DNA of 64,000 nucleotides, taken from the NCBI GenBank assembly GCA_964019695.1, contig OZ026522.1:20762477-20826476 (forward strand). Direction: 5' to 3'. The DNA is from Loripinus fragilis. Its lineage: Eukaryota > Mollusca > Bivalvia > Lucinida > Lucinidae. The notes below the pieces were generated by a model. That model made no database searches and was not told the DNA's origin. It saw only the letters and a program-made list of their open reading frames with translations. A program made the translations under genes and the position numbers. Below, piece after piece: positions 11,280 through 22,577 of this stretch. Each line of letters starts with the position of its first letter. The first letter of the stretch is position 1.

Positions 11280-11442
11280 GATAATTCGAAATAAAATCTC
11301 AAGTTCCGAGGATTTGAATTTACGAGATTCGATATGCAATCAGTAACAATTTGACTCTGATGAAGAAACTCTATTACAATGAACATGTACTGCATTTAAG
11401 TATTCTAGCGACATGCCATTATTCAATTACACATGCTTTCAG

Positions 11443-11658
11443 AACACAGACTCGTGGATTTGAACATTCTCATTGGTAGAACCCAAGACAACTGGAAACT
11501 CTGTGATTATTATGCTGGTCCAGGGGGAGCTGGCGAGGAAGTTATTATCAAGTGTCTGCAACCTATAACAGGCAGATATGTCAAGATACAGAAAGTTGAT
11601 GATACTGACTATCTAACACTTTGTGAAGTTGAAGTGATGGGAAGCACGGGAGCACAAG
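11443..11658 (+). CDS. F-type lectin domain, exon 2 (gene copy A)
   Basis: This 216-base phase-1/phase-1 exon encodes the C-terminal half of the F-type lectin fold. It follows GCTTTCAG and ends before the donor GTATGT. Key residues are the Arg of EHRLVDL (probably the third sugar-contacting residue), the cysteines of WKLCDYY and IIKCLQP (the internal disulfide of the family), and GRYVKIQK and LTLCEVEV, a signature strand whose Cys normally pairs with the one in exon 1. Spliced to 4324-4536 it gives one complete domain of about 143 residues, the family's normal size. It differs from copy B at seven codons, six of them non-synonymous. An 81-bp minisatellite starts 160 bp into the following intron. 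Confidence 0.85.
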
Positions 11659-11817
11659 GTATGTTTAAGGCTTTTGGCTCGTCTATTTTTCCGTCTGTGC
11701 ATCACACTTATATTTATCCCTCAATCATCTGTCTTAAATTTTTTTTATATTGATACCCCTTAAAACAGCTGACAAGTTATTTATGCTCAAAAGGTTCCCT
11801 TATCTAGACCTATGTTA

Positions 11818-12200
11818 CATGATATAAGTACACTTATGCTTGGTGATAAAAGCGGAGTTAAGTCTATGGTAAAGAAACAAAGTATAATGGCATACTCACA
11901 TGATTTAAGTGCGCTTCGCTTGGCGATATAAGCCGAGTTAAGTCTAGGGTAAAGAAACAATTTATAATGGCATACTTTCATGATTTAAGTGCGCTTACGC
12001 TTGGCGATATAAGCCGAGTTAAGTCTATGGTAAAGAAACAATTTATAATGGCATACTTTCATGATTTAAGTGCGCTTACGCTTGGCGATATAAGCCGAGT
12101 AAAGTCTATGGTAAAGAAACAATTTATAATGGCATACTTACATGATTTAAGTGCGCTTACGCTTGGCTATAAAATCCCATGTCTATGGTAAAGAAACACT
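11818..12200. repeat. 81-bp minisatellite, five copies
   Basis: Units start at 11818, 11899, 11979, 12060 and 12141, each containing AAGTGCGCTTACGCTTGGCG or a close variant and GTAAAGAAACA. One unit is 80 bp. Because 81 is a multiple of three, an open frame passes through the later units (11967-12191) and gives a 27-residue repeat; this is a product of the period. The array ends abruptly where the foldback at 12202 starts. Confidence 0.9.
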
Positions 12201-13122
12201 TATTATCACACAATCCAACCAGATTCGTCTAGCACAGATGATGCGTTAAGCACAGACGACTCCAGTTTAGGGCGTTTTTAGTAGAAACAGTACCTGCAGG
12301 ATTTGTTCCAAACCAATGGCAATGTTTAGTCTCTACCACTATACGTAATTGGGCTACAGTCGGGCTTTTGATGTACGAGCAATCAATTGAATAGGTGCAT
12401 TTTTTTTTCAAGGAAAATATTTTTTGAAAAAAAAAACTTAACTCAAAATCACATTTAAACATCATTTAATGATAGCCCTCATTTCCCTTGATTTACTGAA
12501 TTATTGAAGAAAGATGATGGTATATAAGTAAGAATATGATAATGCTAAGCACAGATCATAATCTGAAAACAATATCATTAGCACAGTTCATAAAAAAATA
12601 TGGTAACGTTAAACACAGTCATTTCTTATTTCCATATCATTAGTTTGAAAGCATTTTGCTTACGGTCCTAGCTTTTTGCACCATAAATTAATTGTTTATT
12701 TTCTACTACACGTTTCATAACATTAAGACCTGTGTACATTTGTTAAACAGATGTAATACATTCCAAATAGTGAAATAGAATCATTTGTATTCATCACCAT
12801 TGCTTCCAAACATGGTATATTCACCATCATAAACACCTCACATTTATTTATCAACACCACGTAACACTATCCCATATATCTAATGCATCATGTCCTCTTG
12901 ATAGATACACTCAAGGCCACAGCTAATTCAAAACTTACTATATGCTATACAATTTGAGAATATGTGGATGGATTGCGTTCAAATTCGTAATAAATATAAT
13001 TCAATACATGATACATACTTGGCAGATATTTCTTTTCAATCGATTGGCTGATAAATTCAAATCATAGCAAATAAAAATATAACGTCATAAATAAAAGTCA
13101 CAAAATCACGCTATGACGCCAA

Positions 13123-13439
13123 TTTATTGAATGACAAGTAATACATGATAAATATTAATTTTATTATAAATACATTTGGCAAATCCCAGGGACTAGCTCA
13201 GAAAAGCAATCAAGGCAAATCCCAGGGACTAGCTCAGAAAAGCAATCAAAATTAAATGCCAAAACTGATGCGAAATATCCAAAGTAAAAGCATCAGCTTT
13301 GTCCAGCAGAGATCGTGTTGATTCTAAATGCGAAAGAATCTACATTTTTGGTCGAAACGATGTCGAGAGTCTTCCAGACAGTTCAAGGGGCACACTTGTT
13401 CCAGACCCGTCAGGAAGGCTCTTGAAGAGTAAAGCTCCA
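13123..13439. repeat. Direct repeat X, copy 1
   Basis: Aligns in the same orientation with 14559-14844 (TTATTGAATGACAAGTAATA through AGAGTAAAGCTCCA). Copy 1 additionally contains a 36-bp tandem doublet (GGCAAATCCCAGGGACTAGC, twice, 13178-13249). Confidence 0.85.
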
Positions 13440-13947
13440 GCTCTGTAAAGCTCATAGCTCCAATAGCCCAGTCCCAGTCAACACGATTTCGGGGCATAGC
13501 TGTTGATTGATGCGCCTGCAATGAACTTGCTTGTCCAAGGCAGATAGACATTTGACATTCAAGGCGAAAAGCTAAAAAGTTTGGATGGGGCGTCAGCGGT
13601 GTCCTAGTAAGCAGAATCCCCTGATTCCCGACTGTGCAATGTAACCTTACATGCAAAAAGGTGTCCGGGGCGTCGAAGCAGAATCAGGCAGCAGATTCCT
13701 GACTTTGCAATGTAGCCATGCATATCAGTAGGCTCAGAAGGAAGAATCGTGCTCGATTCTTGCAGCTAAATGTTTCACCCCGAAGGAGAGAGGGTGAGCA
13801 AAAAGAAGAAAAGAAAAAAAATATCTACAGAACTGTCTTGTATTGTAAAAGATAAAATCGTGCAAATCAGGAAAACCATGCTACATTCTGCATAGCTTAA
13901 CTTCTCTCCAAAATACAGCCCAAACTGTGCTAGATTCTGTAAGTCAT

Positions 13948-14240
13948 GCATTAGGAGAACGCAATTTAGGGACGCTTATCCTGCAATATTAGAGTGCAAT
14001 TCACAGCCGTATACCCAGCAATAGGAGAGTGCAATATACAGACGCTTATCCAGCAAAAGGAGAGTGTTATTCACAGAGGCTTATCCTGTAATAAGTGGGT
14101 GCAATTCACGGACGCTTATCCAGCAATAGGATAGTGCAATTCACAGACGCTTACCCAGAAACAGAAATGTGCAAATCAGAGACGTTTATCCCCAAAAATC
14201 AGAATGCGATACATGGACGCTTGTCCTGCAAAATAGCAGA
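13948..14240. repeat. Degenerate 33-35-bp minisatellite, about eight copies
   Basis: Units resemble GTGCAATTCACAGACGCTTA followed by TCCAGCAATAGGAGA. Clear copies begin near 13970, 14002, 14033, 14065, 14099 and 14134, and more diverged ones follow. Confidence 0.75.
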
Positions 14241-14405
14241 TCTACGTGCAACGGCGAATATGTGCCATACGCATCTGCCTTAAAATCTGAGCCTACTAAT
14301 ATACAAATTGTAACACAACATATTCCAAGCTAATCCCTGAAATAAAAAAGAAAAAGATGTTGTGAACGAACCAATCTAGGATGGTGTAAGGGGTGGTGGT
14401 TTGGT

Positions 14406-14558
14406 AAGCTTAAACACAGCCTTCCCCGCTGATAAAACCTAATGAATGTATAGTAATGAAATATAAAAGCATACTGCAACTTGGCTCCTCCTTGATATAC
14501 TATGACAGCTAGGGGCGTTACCTGATCCAATAACTAGATTGTATTTCATATGTTCTAT
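14406..14558. repeat. Direct repeat Y, copy 1
   Basis: Aligns directly with 16446-16601 (AAGCTTAAACACAGCCTTC, then CTTGGCTCCTCCTTGATATA). It joins repeat X copy 2 without a gap, giving the order X...Y-X...Y, as expected after a tandem duplication with replacement or insertion in the units. Confidence 0.8.
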
Positions 14559-14844
14559 ATTTATTGAATGACAAGTAATACATGAAAAATATATTTTTTT
14601 TTTATTATAAATACATTTGGCAAATCTCAGGGACTAGCTCAGAAAAGCAATCAAAATTAAATGCCAAAACTGATGCGAAATATCCAAAGTAAAAGCATCA
14701 GCTTTGTCCAGCAGAGATCTTGTTGATTCTAAATGCGAAAGAATCTACATTTTTGGTCGAAACGATGTCGAGAGTCTTCCAGACAGTTCAAGGGGCACAC
14801 TTGTTCCAGACCCGTCAGGAAGGCTCTTGAAGAGTAAAGCTCCA
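14559..14844. repeat. Direct repeat X, copy 2
   Basis: Nearly identical to 13123-13439 apart from the tandem doublet. The minus-strand open frames over both copies share the same C-terminal residues for this reason only. Confidence 0.85.
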
Positions 14845-16445
14845 AACGAGTAAAGGTCTGAGAAGTTCCCCAAGGACCATAGCTGATTAGAACTGTACGA
14901 GTAGTTCCCCAAGGTTTATTGCTTATTGGCAAAAATGGATCAATAAGATTCGCCTAACTTAAACTGCAAAGTGAGAATATAAAGTATTTATACAGAGGTT
15001 GACATGGTCGAAACTCATTGCTTGTAAATTATAGCTGTCTTGCAAATTGCATACTAGTGTGAATTTACGTACATATGTATTAAATAGTCACCTGCGTAAA
15101 AATGTACTCAATTGGTATTACTGCACAAACTGATTGGACAAACTTTCAGGTACTACTAAAAATCCTATTAAGTTTAGAGATGCACCACATCGTGTGTAAA
15201 GTTAACAGGTCATATATCATAGGTGAAAAATAAAACACTTGAATCCTTATTTGACATACCCAGGGAGATTCAGTTGTAGTGGTTCGTGATCCATCCATTA
15301 AAATGTCTGTCAAATAGAGCACAAAATGCCTACAACATTAAATAATTATCTTGCTAGATGATGTTATGGTACAGTATAATGAAGTGTTTTAGCTTTGTTC
15401 TCTTCAATAACTTATGTTGTTCATTAACACACCATCGCCCGCTCCTGCCTTGCACATTCTGCTACAAATAACATGAAAAAGGTTAAGTAAAACTTTAGCT
15501 GTGAGAGTTTATGGTTAATGGATAACTGGAATCTTTGATGAGTGTTCCGTGTGGTCCCTGATCCAGCGCTAAATTGCACACAACTCATGAAATATGCATA
15601 TGTTAAAAACTATGTTCCAGAGCATAGAAATGCGTCATCCTTACGACACTTACTATGCCACTTCTTATAATTGTTTATGGTTGTACATTAACCCACAACA
15701 GTACACCATGAACAACACATGAACAAGCATGAAAATGTATGTAAAACGTCATGAACACTTCCTCGATTACTTTAACATGTATTGTTAAACCAATGCGACA
15801 CGGAGTTCCGTTAATGTACAAACAAGTAGCATTCACTTAACCAGACGTTTCAAATGTTTTGATAGAAGTCCTCAATCTGATGGGGCTAACATCAAGCCGG
15901 TCTATGTTTCTTCGGCTGCCAAAAGAAGAACTTACAGCTGATCTTGCCATAGTTTTCATGTATGTAACGTTAGTTTTGTAGACATCCTATTGCCATCATG
16001 AACATGAAAAGAAATGCGCACGAATGGACCCTGACTTCCATCCCTGTCCCTGGTTATAGTCCTAATCAATGGCCCAGACCAGAAAAGGAGCCACCTAGAA
16101 ATCAAGGTCCATTCGTACGCTAAGGCTTCTAATTCCGTGCCTAAAACTCTTCAGAATTCAAGGCACAGAACAAAGGCAAACTGTCTGTATCTCTGCACAA
16201 GCAACTGCTGTATTCCAGTAATTATGCCTGCAATGTTTGATAAACAAAACAATCCCTGTCCTAGCACAATTTAGCTAACCGCAATCTTAGTACATAATGC
16301 ACATGAATAGACAGCCGAGCAGACGCGAGAATTAGTTGATTCATCAATTAGCGACATAATGTCTATAGTCCTCTACATTTGCCTCCAAATTAGCATAACA
16401 GAAAAGTATGTAAAAGTGTTATTTTTTAAATGACACTGTAATATT
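14845..16445. other. Interior of the foldback, no gene seen
   Basis: I see no coding, RNA or strong repeat feature in most of this stretch. A short inverted pair (ACGAATGGACC at about 16020 and GGTCCATTCGTACG at 16107) could form a hairpin of about 100 bp. Confidence 0.4.
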
Positions 16446-16601
16446 AAGCTTAAACACAGCCTTCGTCCGCTGATAAAACCTAATGAATGTATAGAATGAA
16501 ATATAAAAACATACTGAAACTTGGCTCCTCCTTGATATACTATGACAGCTAGGGGCGTTACTTGATCCAATAACTAGATTATATTACATATATTCTATAT
16601 T
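16446..16601. repeat. Direct repeat Y, copy 2
   Basis: Partner of 14406-14558, with a few substitutions and small indels. Confidence 0.8.
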
Positions 16602-16703
16602 TTCAAAAGAATATCAGAGCAGAAGTAAAATGAAATTACATGATAGCAACATATTATCACATGTTACCTTAGAATACATTGGTCCATCTAAGGGACACAA
16701 CTT

Positions 16704-16915
16704 TGTGGATCTTTTATATTTTTGTTCTGTCTTGTGTTTGCTATGTCTTTGCGCCCGTCTGTTTATATGTGCTTTGTGTTCACCTGCTGGGAAAGGGCTG
16801 ACCTCTTGGCTCTCGTTTGTGGTGTCTAACTGTGAGTTTGTCACTTTCCCATTGATATCCTGGGTCAGGTGTGGTACTTGATTGTATCGATTCCTGATCT
16901 TTGCACCCTTACTTA
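16704..16915 (+). mobile_element. LINE-X 3' tail fragment
   Basis: Matches 6841-7050 (GCTGGGAAAGGGCTGACCTC, then TGGGTCAGGTGTGGTACTTG) and ends in a CTTACTTACTTT tail. The open frame on it is untranslated-region sequence. Confidence 0.8.
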
Positions 16916-17139
16916 CTTTGTCCAACTAATATCTGGTGTGACCACTTCTAGCTCGTATGACTTGCTGACACATCTATCTCATTGGCAGAACGTAGTTTCA
17001 TATGAAAGCCTATGATATGTTTCTCCATTCCTGAACCAAGGACTGCTGCTGCTGTTGAAGGTTACACAGTGCTAATGACTGCCACGTCCGTTTAACTCAT
17101 CCCATATATAGGCCTCGACGTGTCTTCTGGGTGTTGCGA

Positions 17140-17215
17140 ACAACACAGGCGCAGACCAGCCTGCGCATGCGCGCAGTCTAATCAGCGCCTTTGTTATTCG
17201 CGTTTTGTAAAGTAC
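17140..17215. repeat. MITE family 1 fragment with NRF-1-like palindrome
   Basis: Contains CAGACCAGCCTGCGCATGCG and CAGTCTAATCAG. TGCGCATGCGCG at 17162-17173 is an exact match to the vertebrate NRF-1 consensus YGCGCAYGCGCR. Terminal repeats are not preserved. Confidence 0.5.
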
Positions 17216-17489
17216 CATATCTAAGCTTGCTACAAGCGAAATTTCAGTTTTCTAGCTAGTCTCTGTAGCTGAGGAGACTGGTTTTAGCCTGGCTTTGTCG
17301 GAAAACCCTGAGACATGTATTGTCGCAACGAGGCCCATATGTCCTATGCCATTAAGGTGCGGTTACTTTGAAGAACATGATAGCTGCTGGATACTCTGGT
17401 ACTGTAGTAGTGCCTGCATGTGATTTTCGTTTGACAATTGACGCCAATACGTGATTTTGTGACTTTTTGCAACATAGTACCATGAAACT

Positions 17490-17755
17490 AGTTTAAGCCC
17501 TCCAGTAAAGTTTTAAACCGACTGTTCCAAGGTGGTGCTTGTTTTGTGGATCCTTCTTGTTATTTATGTTTAGTGTCTATCATGCTGTCTTGTCTGTTCA
17601 TTGCAGCATTGTGGTCAACTGCTTGGAAAGGTCTAACCTCTTGGTTCTCTTGTATGTGATGTTTTCTTGTGTTTTGTCTCTTTCCCATATGTGGTACTTG
17701 AATTTATCGATTCATAGTCTTTGCCTTCTCCCTACTTTTACTTATGATGTTATAT
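17490..17755 (+). mobile_element. LINE-X 3' tail, diverged copy
   Basis: Aligns with 6785-7050 (AAGCCCTCCAGTAAA, TTCCAAGG, TTGTGGATC, TTTCCCAT) with many substitutions, so it is older than the other copies. Confidence 0.7.
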
Positions 17756-17902
17756 AATTATTTCCTATGATTTGAATTTATTAATCAATCCATTGAAAAA
17801 AATCTGAGAGGTATGTATCACGTGTTGAATTATTCGTATTCCCAGTTTAAACGCAATCCATCCACATATTCTCATATTATATTGAGGATCTTACATGAGT
17901 GC

Positions 17903-18016
17903 ACATGTTTTATTGAATTTATTAAACAAGTTGAGGAAAAGAGATAAAATGCGAGGCTTGCGGAGCATTTTATCTCTTTTTGCAACGAGTTTAATAAATT
18001 CAATAATACAAGAGCA
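17903..18016. repeat. Foldback hairpin
   Basis: The left arm TTGAATTTATTAAAC pairs with GTTTAATAAATTCAA, and inside it AAAGAGATAAAATGC pairs with GCATTTTATCTCTTTTT. The GC-rich loop is GAGGCTTGCGGA. Confidence 0.8.
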
Positions 18017-18563
18017 CGAATGGATTCTATTTATCATATAACAATAAGATTATTTTGAAATCTCATTTCTGCCGTAAAACGTTATTTTTTGTCATTATGT
18101 ACGCAACATTGTTATGGACGTCTAAACGTTTTCCGTAAATCTTTAATACACTAGTGGTTTATCGATTGTATTGCATGGCGTTATTTCACTCCCAGACGCG
18201 ACGTCATATGATAAATAACATTTATTATATACCTATAAATGATACGACCTTAGAACTGTCTGTTTTCTTGCCATCTGATACAGAAAGCGGAATCAACGAA
18301 CTGAAAATTTTCTGAATCCATATCACTATCCTTTAAAACGAGGCTAACGTCGGTTACCTGCTTTTCCTGCGACGTTACGTCAAGTAAATTTCAAGCATGA
18401 AACCAGAGACGGAAAACATGATGTCCTAACGTCACATTATATGATGTGAATGTGACGTGACAAAACGTAATGGCAAACGTTCCCGCAATTTTTCTGTATT
18501 AAAGATTAAAACAATTAATAAAATCAAAATAATGTCAGAAAAAGGTATATATAATAAACATAT

Positions 18564-18725
18564 CATTATAAAAGTAACTTGATCTGGCGTACAGTATCAC
18601 GTCTCGTGGATGAGGCCGTACCATTCGATCACCCTCGACGCTTCGCATCTTGGGTGATCCGATGGTAAGACCTCATCCACTCGACGTGATACAGTACGCC
18701 AGATCAAATTACTATTATAATAATG
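18564..18725. repeat. Foldback hairpin
   Basis: CTTGATCTGGCGTAC pairs with GTACGCCAGATCAA, GGATGAGG pairs with CCTCATCC, and GGATCACCCAAGATG-like stem sequence is present on the right arm. A compact inverted-repeat element of about 160 bp. Confidence 0.8.
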
Positions 18726-18819
18726 TGTATAAAGTAAGTGTTGCGTTAGCTGTGGGCTTGAGTGTATGCATTATATGGGTTTCTTCCTGCACCTTCTAAT
18801 GGGTGTATTTGATTTAGTG

Positions 18820-19338
18820 AACTTTCATGGCCAAAATGGTTATGGGCTCAATGGGTCATGGGCCGAAAAACTTATGGGCCAAAATGATCCAGAACCTAGA
18901 GATTTGGGTGCTGGTCCATAGCTCTATAAAGGCTGTATGATCTGAACGTTTATAATTTCTGGTACCAGTGACTATTGTCATTGGTAACGTATATATCTTA
19001 TAAGACTGAAGATGATTGCATCGAATTATCCATCCAATTTCATGAAAAAATACTAATAAGCGTTGGGCTAAATAGGATCGACATTCTGAGAATTTACTCC
19101 ATCAATGTCAACAAAAATCCAAATGACCACGAGAAAGGAAATCTCATTTGCATGCATCTTAGAAGAAAGACAAATTAATCTTTGATCACAACTTACTCAT
19201 ATACTGTCCATATTTCTTGAAATATGAGGTAATTGGTTTGAATTTTGTTGACATTGGTGCAGTTAATTCACATTTCAGCCCATAACCATTTCAGCCCATG
19301 ATCAATTCTACCCATGACCATTTCGACCCGCGAAAGTT
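18820..19338. mobile_element. MITE with ATGGGC-rich inverted ends
   Basis: The left end AACTTTCATGGCC pairs with the right end reading CCCGCGAAAGTT, and the subterminal sequence repeats ATGGGC/GCCCAT at intervals of about 12-18 bp in both arms. The interior encodes nothing recognisable. A SINE sits immediately outside the right end. Confidence 0.6.
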
Positions 19339-19350
19339 AAAGTGTTTGTT

Positions 19351-19549
19351 TGTTTTGTTTGATTTGATTCTTTACGTCCACTCAACAATCTTTCAGTTAT
19401 GCGGGACGGGTCTTCCTGGGTTGAACCAGTACTAAGCTAGGATAAATGTGTCTTGCTCAAGGACACAACGCAGTGACGCCGGTGAGGCTCGAACCCGCGG
19501 CCCTTCGGTCTCGAGTCGAGCACTCTACCACTGAGCCACTGCGTTCCCT
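19351..19549 (-). mobile_element. tRNA-derived SINE family 1, full length
   Basis: On the minus strand it reads GCAGTGGCTCAGTGGTAGAG (box A) and GGGTTCGAGCCTC (box B), then a tRNA-unrelated body and a CAAA-type tail. It is flanked by a 15-bp target duplication, GTTAAAGTGTTTGTT, at 19336-19350 and 19550-19564. Relatives are at 27598-27775, 35082-35277, 37094-37287 and, truncated, 51969-52070. It would be transcribed by RNA polymerase III and mobilised by a LINE; which LINE cannot be told here. Confidence 0.9.
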
Positions 19550-21164
19550 GTTAAAGTGTTTGTTCTTGACTTTTAACATTTTACTTGAATCAAAAATAAA
19601 TATTTCATTATGTACTGATTTAATTTTCACAGACCATTTATTCATCTGCTAAGTTAATTACAGGACTATTTATCAGCTTTATGCAAACATCTGGTAGCAG
19701 CCATCTTACAGCAACACACACACATTAACCTGAGTTTACCTCTTTATGCAGGTCAGCTAGATGATTGAAGCAGCACCTTCAGTCAATTTCTTTATTTCAA
19801 TATTGGATAATGGATATTCTGTTTTAATAACAAACAACGGTCAGATCAATGCAAATTAGAATGTTACAACTGTCAAAAGAAAAGTAATTTATTTTTCAAT
19901 AAGTTTCATTTGATTTTAATCTATCTTTTTGTACTCAAATTGAAGAAAATTGTTACAAAATATGTCGCCTGATATAATAATAATTAGTGCCTTAAGAGTT
20001 AAATTTTTGAAATAAATATTAAATATCGACCAAGTATCAAAATATACTTATCAATGCACCCACTGCTAAAACTATTACTCTGAAACATTGTTATTTGTGA
20101 CATTATCAAGGATATATAACTTTGCTTGTGTTGTGTGTAAGCAGATGGAAGTGCTTCCAGTTTTCTCGGGTAGAGCTCATTGACCTGAAAAAAAGCCAGA
20201 CCCCCATGAACAAACAAAAGCAATTAATTACAGGCTTATTGAAGAGCATTCACAAGCATTTAATGAGGGATTATTCCTGCCATACTGGAAGCTTTATAAT
20301 AAATGCATTCGAAAAAATATCCAAATTTTCCCTTTAACTAAATAAAATGCACCTATTAGAAGGTGCCGGATGAGCCCCTTACAATGCATATCCATAAAGA
20401 GGATATTATTCATTCAAAATGTGGGATAGTTACATGGTATTGATAATGTGAGGTGTTTATGATAGTGAATATACCATGTTTGGAAGCAATTACAATGAAA
20501 ACAATTGATTCTCATGCCCTATTTGGAACGCATTGCATTTGTTTAACAAATGTACATAGCTCTATTTTTCGCTATGAGGCATGTAATAGAAAATAAACAA
20601 TTGATTTATGTTGCAAAAAGCAAGGGCCATTAGCAAAACGCTATTCAAACTGATGATATGGAAATAAGATATGACTGTACTAAACGTTACCATATGTGTA
20701 TGAACTGTGTTAATGGTATCATAGTGATCTGTGTTTAGTGTTATCATACTCTTACTTATATGTCATCTTCTATCTTCATTAACTCGGTAAATCAAGGGAA
20801 ATGAATACTGCCATTGGGCATAATGGAAGGAAAGGGTTAAGCTTTCTCATGCAATCGAATGATCTCTGATAATTGATGTTAAAATATAATTTTGTTTAAA
20901 TATATATTTTCCTTGAAACAAATGCACCTATTTCAATTAATTGCTCTTACACCAAAAGGCCGACTGGAGCCCAATTGCGTATAGTGGTAGACTAAAACAA
21001 TGCCTAAATAAAATGCACCATTTGTTTGGATCAAATCCTGCGGGAACTGTTTAATTCAGGTCAATACTTACCTTCAACTAAAAACGCACTAAAAAGCCAT
21101 TTGTGCTAAACGCATCATATGTGCTAGACGAATCGGGTTGGACGGTGTGATAATGTCAAGCTTA

Positions 21165-21640
21165 AGCCTCAGTAACACATTCACGATTCTTGCTACGATT
21201 CACCCTGATTCGTCCTGATATGACCTATACTGTAAATCGGGATGCATCGGGATGGATGAAACAGAAAATTCAGAAATCACTACCGTGTCTCAAGATGTTC
21301 CTACTGTGTCTCTACGACTCGACTACGATTCAATACGGTGCTATTATGGCGCTACTACGGTAGCGCCAGGACAGTCTAAGACTTACTATATTCGTCAATT
21401 GATACCCCCATTCACCCTAAACGCCCACAGATGACTATGAATACACCTATAGTAGCACTAGGAATGAGCCCGATGCTACGATTTAGGCCATGCGCACAAT
21501 CCACCACGATTCGCCCCAAAGTTTTTAAACGGCTAAACTATCATAGTGTTGTTGTGTAGGTTTCCGAATCACCACAGTTCTTCATTAATCATTACGGTAC
21601 ATGTACTACTACGATTCATGCCGATGTATCATCAAAAATC
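21165..21640. repeat. ACGATTC-motif cluster
   Basis: The words ACGATTC or GATTCG recur about ten times in both arms (CACGATTC, CTACGATTC, CCTGATTCG, ACCACGATTCG). This may be subterminal-repeat sequence of a non-autonomous transposon. The open frame at 21252-21434 is low-complexity and unlikely to be coding. Confidence 0.4.
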
Positions 21641-21699
21641 AAAACAATTAACATCAACAGAAATGCCAAAGAGCTAAATGTGCGTGCATTTAGGGGCTA

Positions 21700-21720
21700 T
21701 TTTGCCCCCCCCCCCCCCGT
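21700..21720. repeat. Poly-C tract
   Basis: About 16 consecutive C. A similar, shorter tract is at 39207-39218. Confidence 0.8.
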
Positions 21721-21796
21721 ATGAGCAGATGAGGCTCAAAAATGAAAATGTTTCTCCACCAATTTCTTCTTATTAGTTTATTTGAACAATAGCCCA

Positions 21797-21945
21797 AGTG
21801 GTATTAATTCGACTTTGACCGTCGCTATGGTAAGAAAAATGGCCGCAAAAATAAGCTGAAAATAGGGAGGTGACATTAATTCGACTTTTACCGTCGCTAT
21901 GGTAAGAAAAATGGCCGCAAAAATAGGCTGAAAATAGGAAAGTGA
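21797..21945. repeat. Tandem duplicate, about 75 bp, two copies
   Basis: ATTAATTCGACTTT followed by ACCGTCGCTATGGTAAGAAA and ATGGCCGCAAAAATA occurs twice in tandem. The sequence that follows (21945-22085) resembles 38005-38165, so it is part of a dispersed repeat. Confidence 0.8.
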
Positions 21946-22346
21946 CAATTTTGGAGCAAATTTGACAGAGAAATTAACATAGAGCACAAGCAAATACCAA
22001 AAAGATAACAGATGATGATAATTATCATGACACACAACATATTGGAAGGTTTTTTGGGTATTTTGCTGTGTTGATATCAAATTTTTAAAACAATCGGTCT
22101 CCCAAAGCCTTTTACTTGGTCTGTAATGACAATTTCTCTATTTTAAGCCTTTTTTATCGGCCATTTTTGTTAGGGACGATAAAAGTTAATTGAATGCCAG
22201 AATTTTACACTTGGGTTATTCTTCTAATAATCCTATCAGACAAAAATGGTGAAAATGAGCTCCAGAGGGGGCCAAATTAACCCCTTAATGCACGTAGCTC
22301 TTTGTTATGTTTCAGACCATTTACCCGTTGTTTGTGTCTTTAGCAG

Positions 22347-22577
22347 GAATATACAGATTTACTCACGGGAAACAGAGCGATCCCTGGCCTGATCAGATGA
22401 CTTCTTTTGATGTCAAAGACGAGTACCAGTGTGCATTATTATGCACAAAGAACCCTGATTGTGAACATTTTAATTTGATAGAACAGAATACAAGTAAAGT
22501 GTGTCAGTTGTTGCTTTATACGTTTGATGGAACACTTAAAGAAGATTCTTCTGTCACTCACTACAGTTTACAAAAGT
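22347..22577 (+). CDS. PAN/apple domain exon (gene copy A)
   Basis: This exon encodes a PAN/apple-type module, a disulfide-stabilised protein- or carbohydrate-binding domain typical of secreted proteins. The acceptor is TTTAGCAG. The first two bases complete a phase-1 codon, so it joins exon 2 in frame. The pattern C-x3-C-x5-C (CALLCTKNPDC) followed by EHFN and VCQLLL is the family hallmark, at residues 29-53 of about 77. One possible N-glycosylation site (NTS) is absent from copy B. The 3' end is ambiguous. GTAAGC at 22578 is a good donor. Reading through instead adds KCKQMFERK and stops at 22652-22654, which would supply the final Cys and make this the last exon. Confidence 0.78.

Larger units (their letters stand above)
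12202..21154. mobile_element. Giant foldback with arms of about 0.75 kb, no coding sequence
   Basis: The left arm 12202-12905 is the inverted partner of about 20385-21154. Both outer ends read ATTATCACAC followed by TCCAACC and GATTCGTCTAGCACA. A further left block, 12955-13085, pairs with 17716-17882, so the right arm has been opened by about 2.5 kb of later insertions. The interior holds direct repeats, a 35-bp minisatellite, LINE tails, hairpins, a MITE and a SINE. No transposase frame was found. It may be a non-autonomous relative of a large TIR transposon, or an inverted duplication. No clear target duplication was found. Confidence 0.6.

Noticed and set aside
11967..12191. Open frame with a repeated 27-residue unit
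   Set aside because: It follows directly from an 81-bp tandem repeat and has no splice or domain support.
13123..14844. LTR retrotransposon bounded by repeat X
   Set aside because: No gag, protease, polymerase or primer-binding sequence lies between the repeats, and repeat Y adjoins X2 in a way that does not fit LTR structure.
12202..21154. Polinton/Maverick element
   Set aside because: Long terminal repeats are suggestive, but no integrase, polymerase B, ATPase or capsid frame is present and the length is too short.
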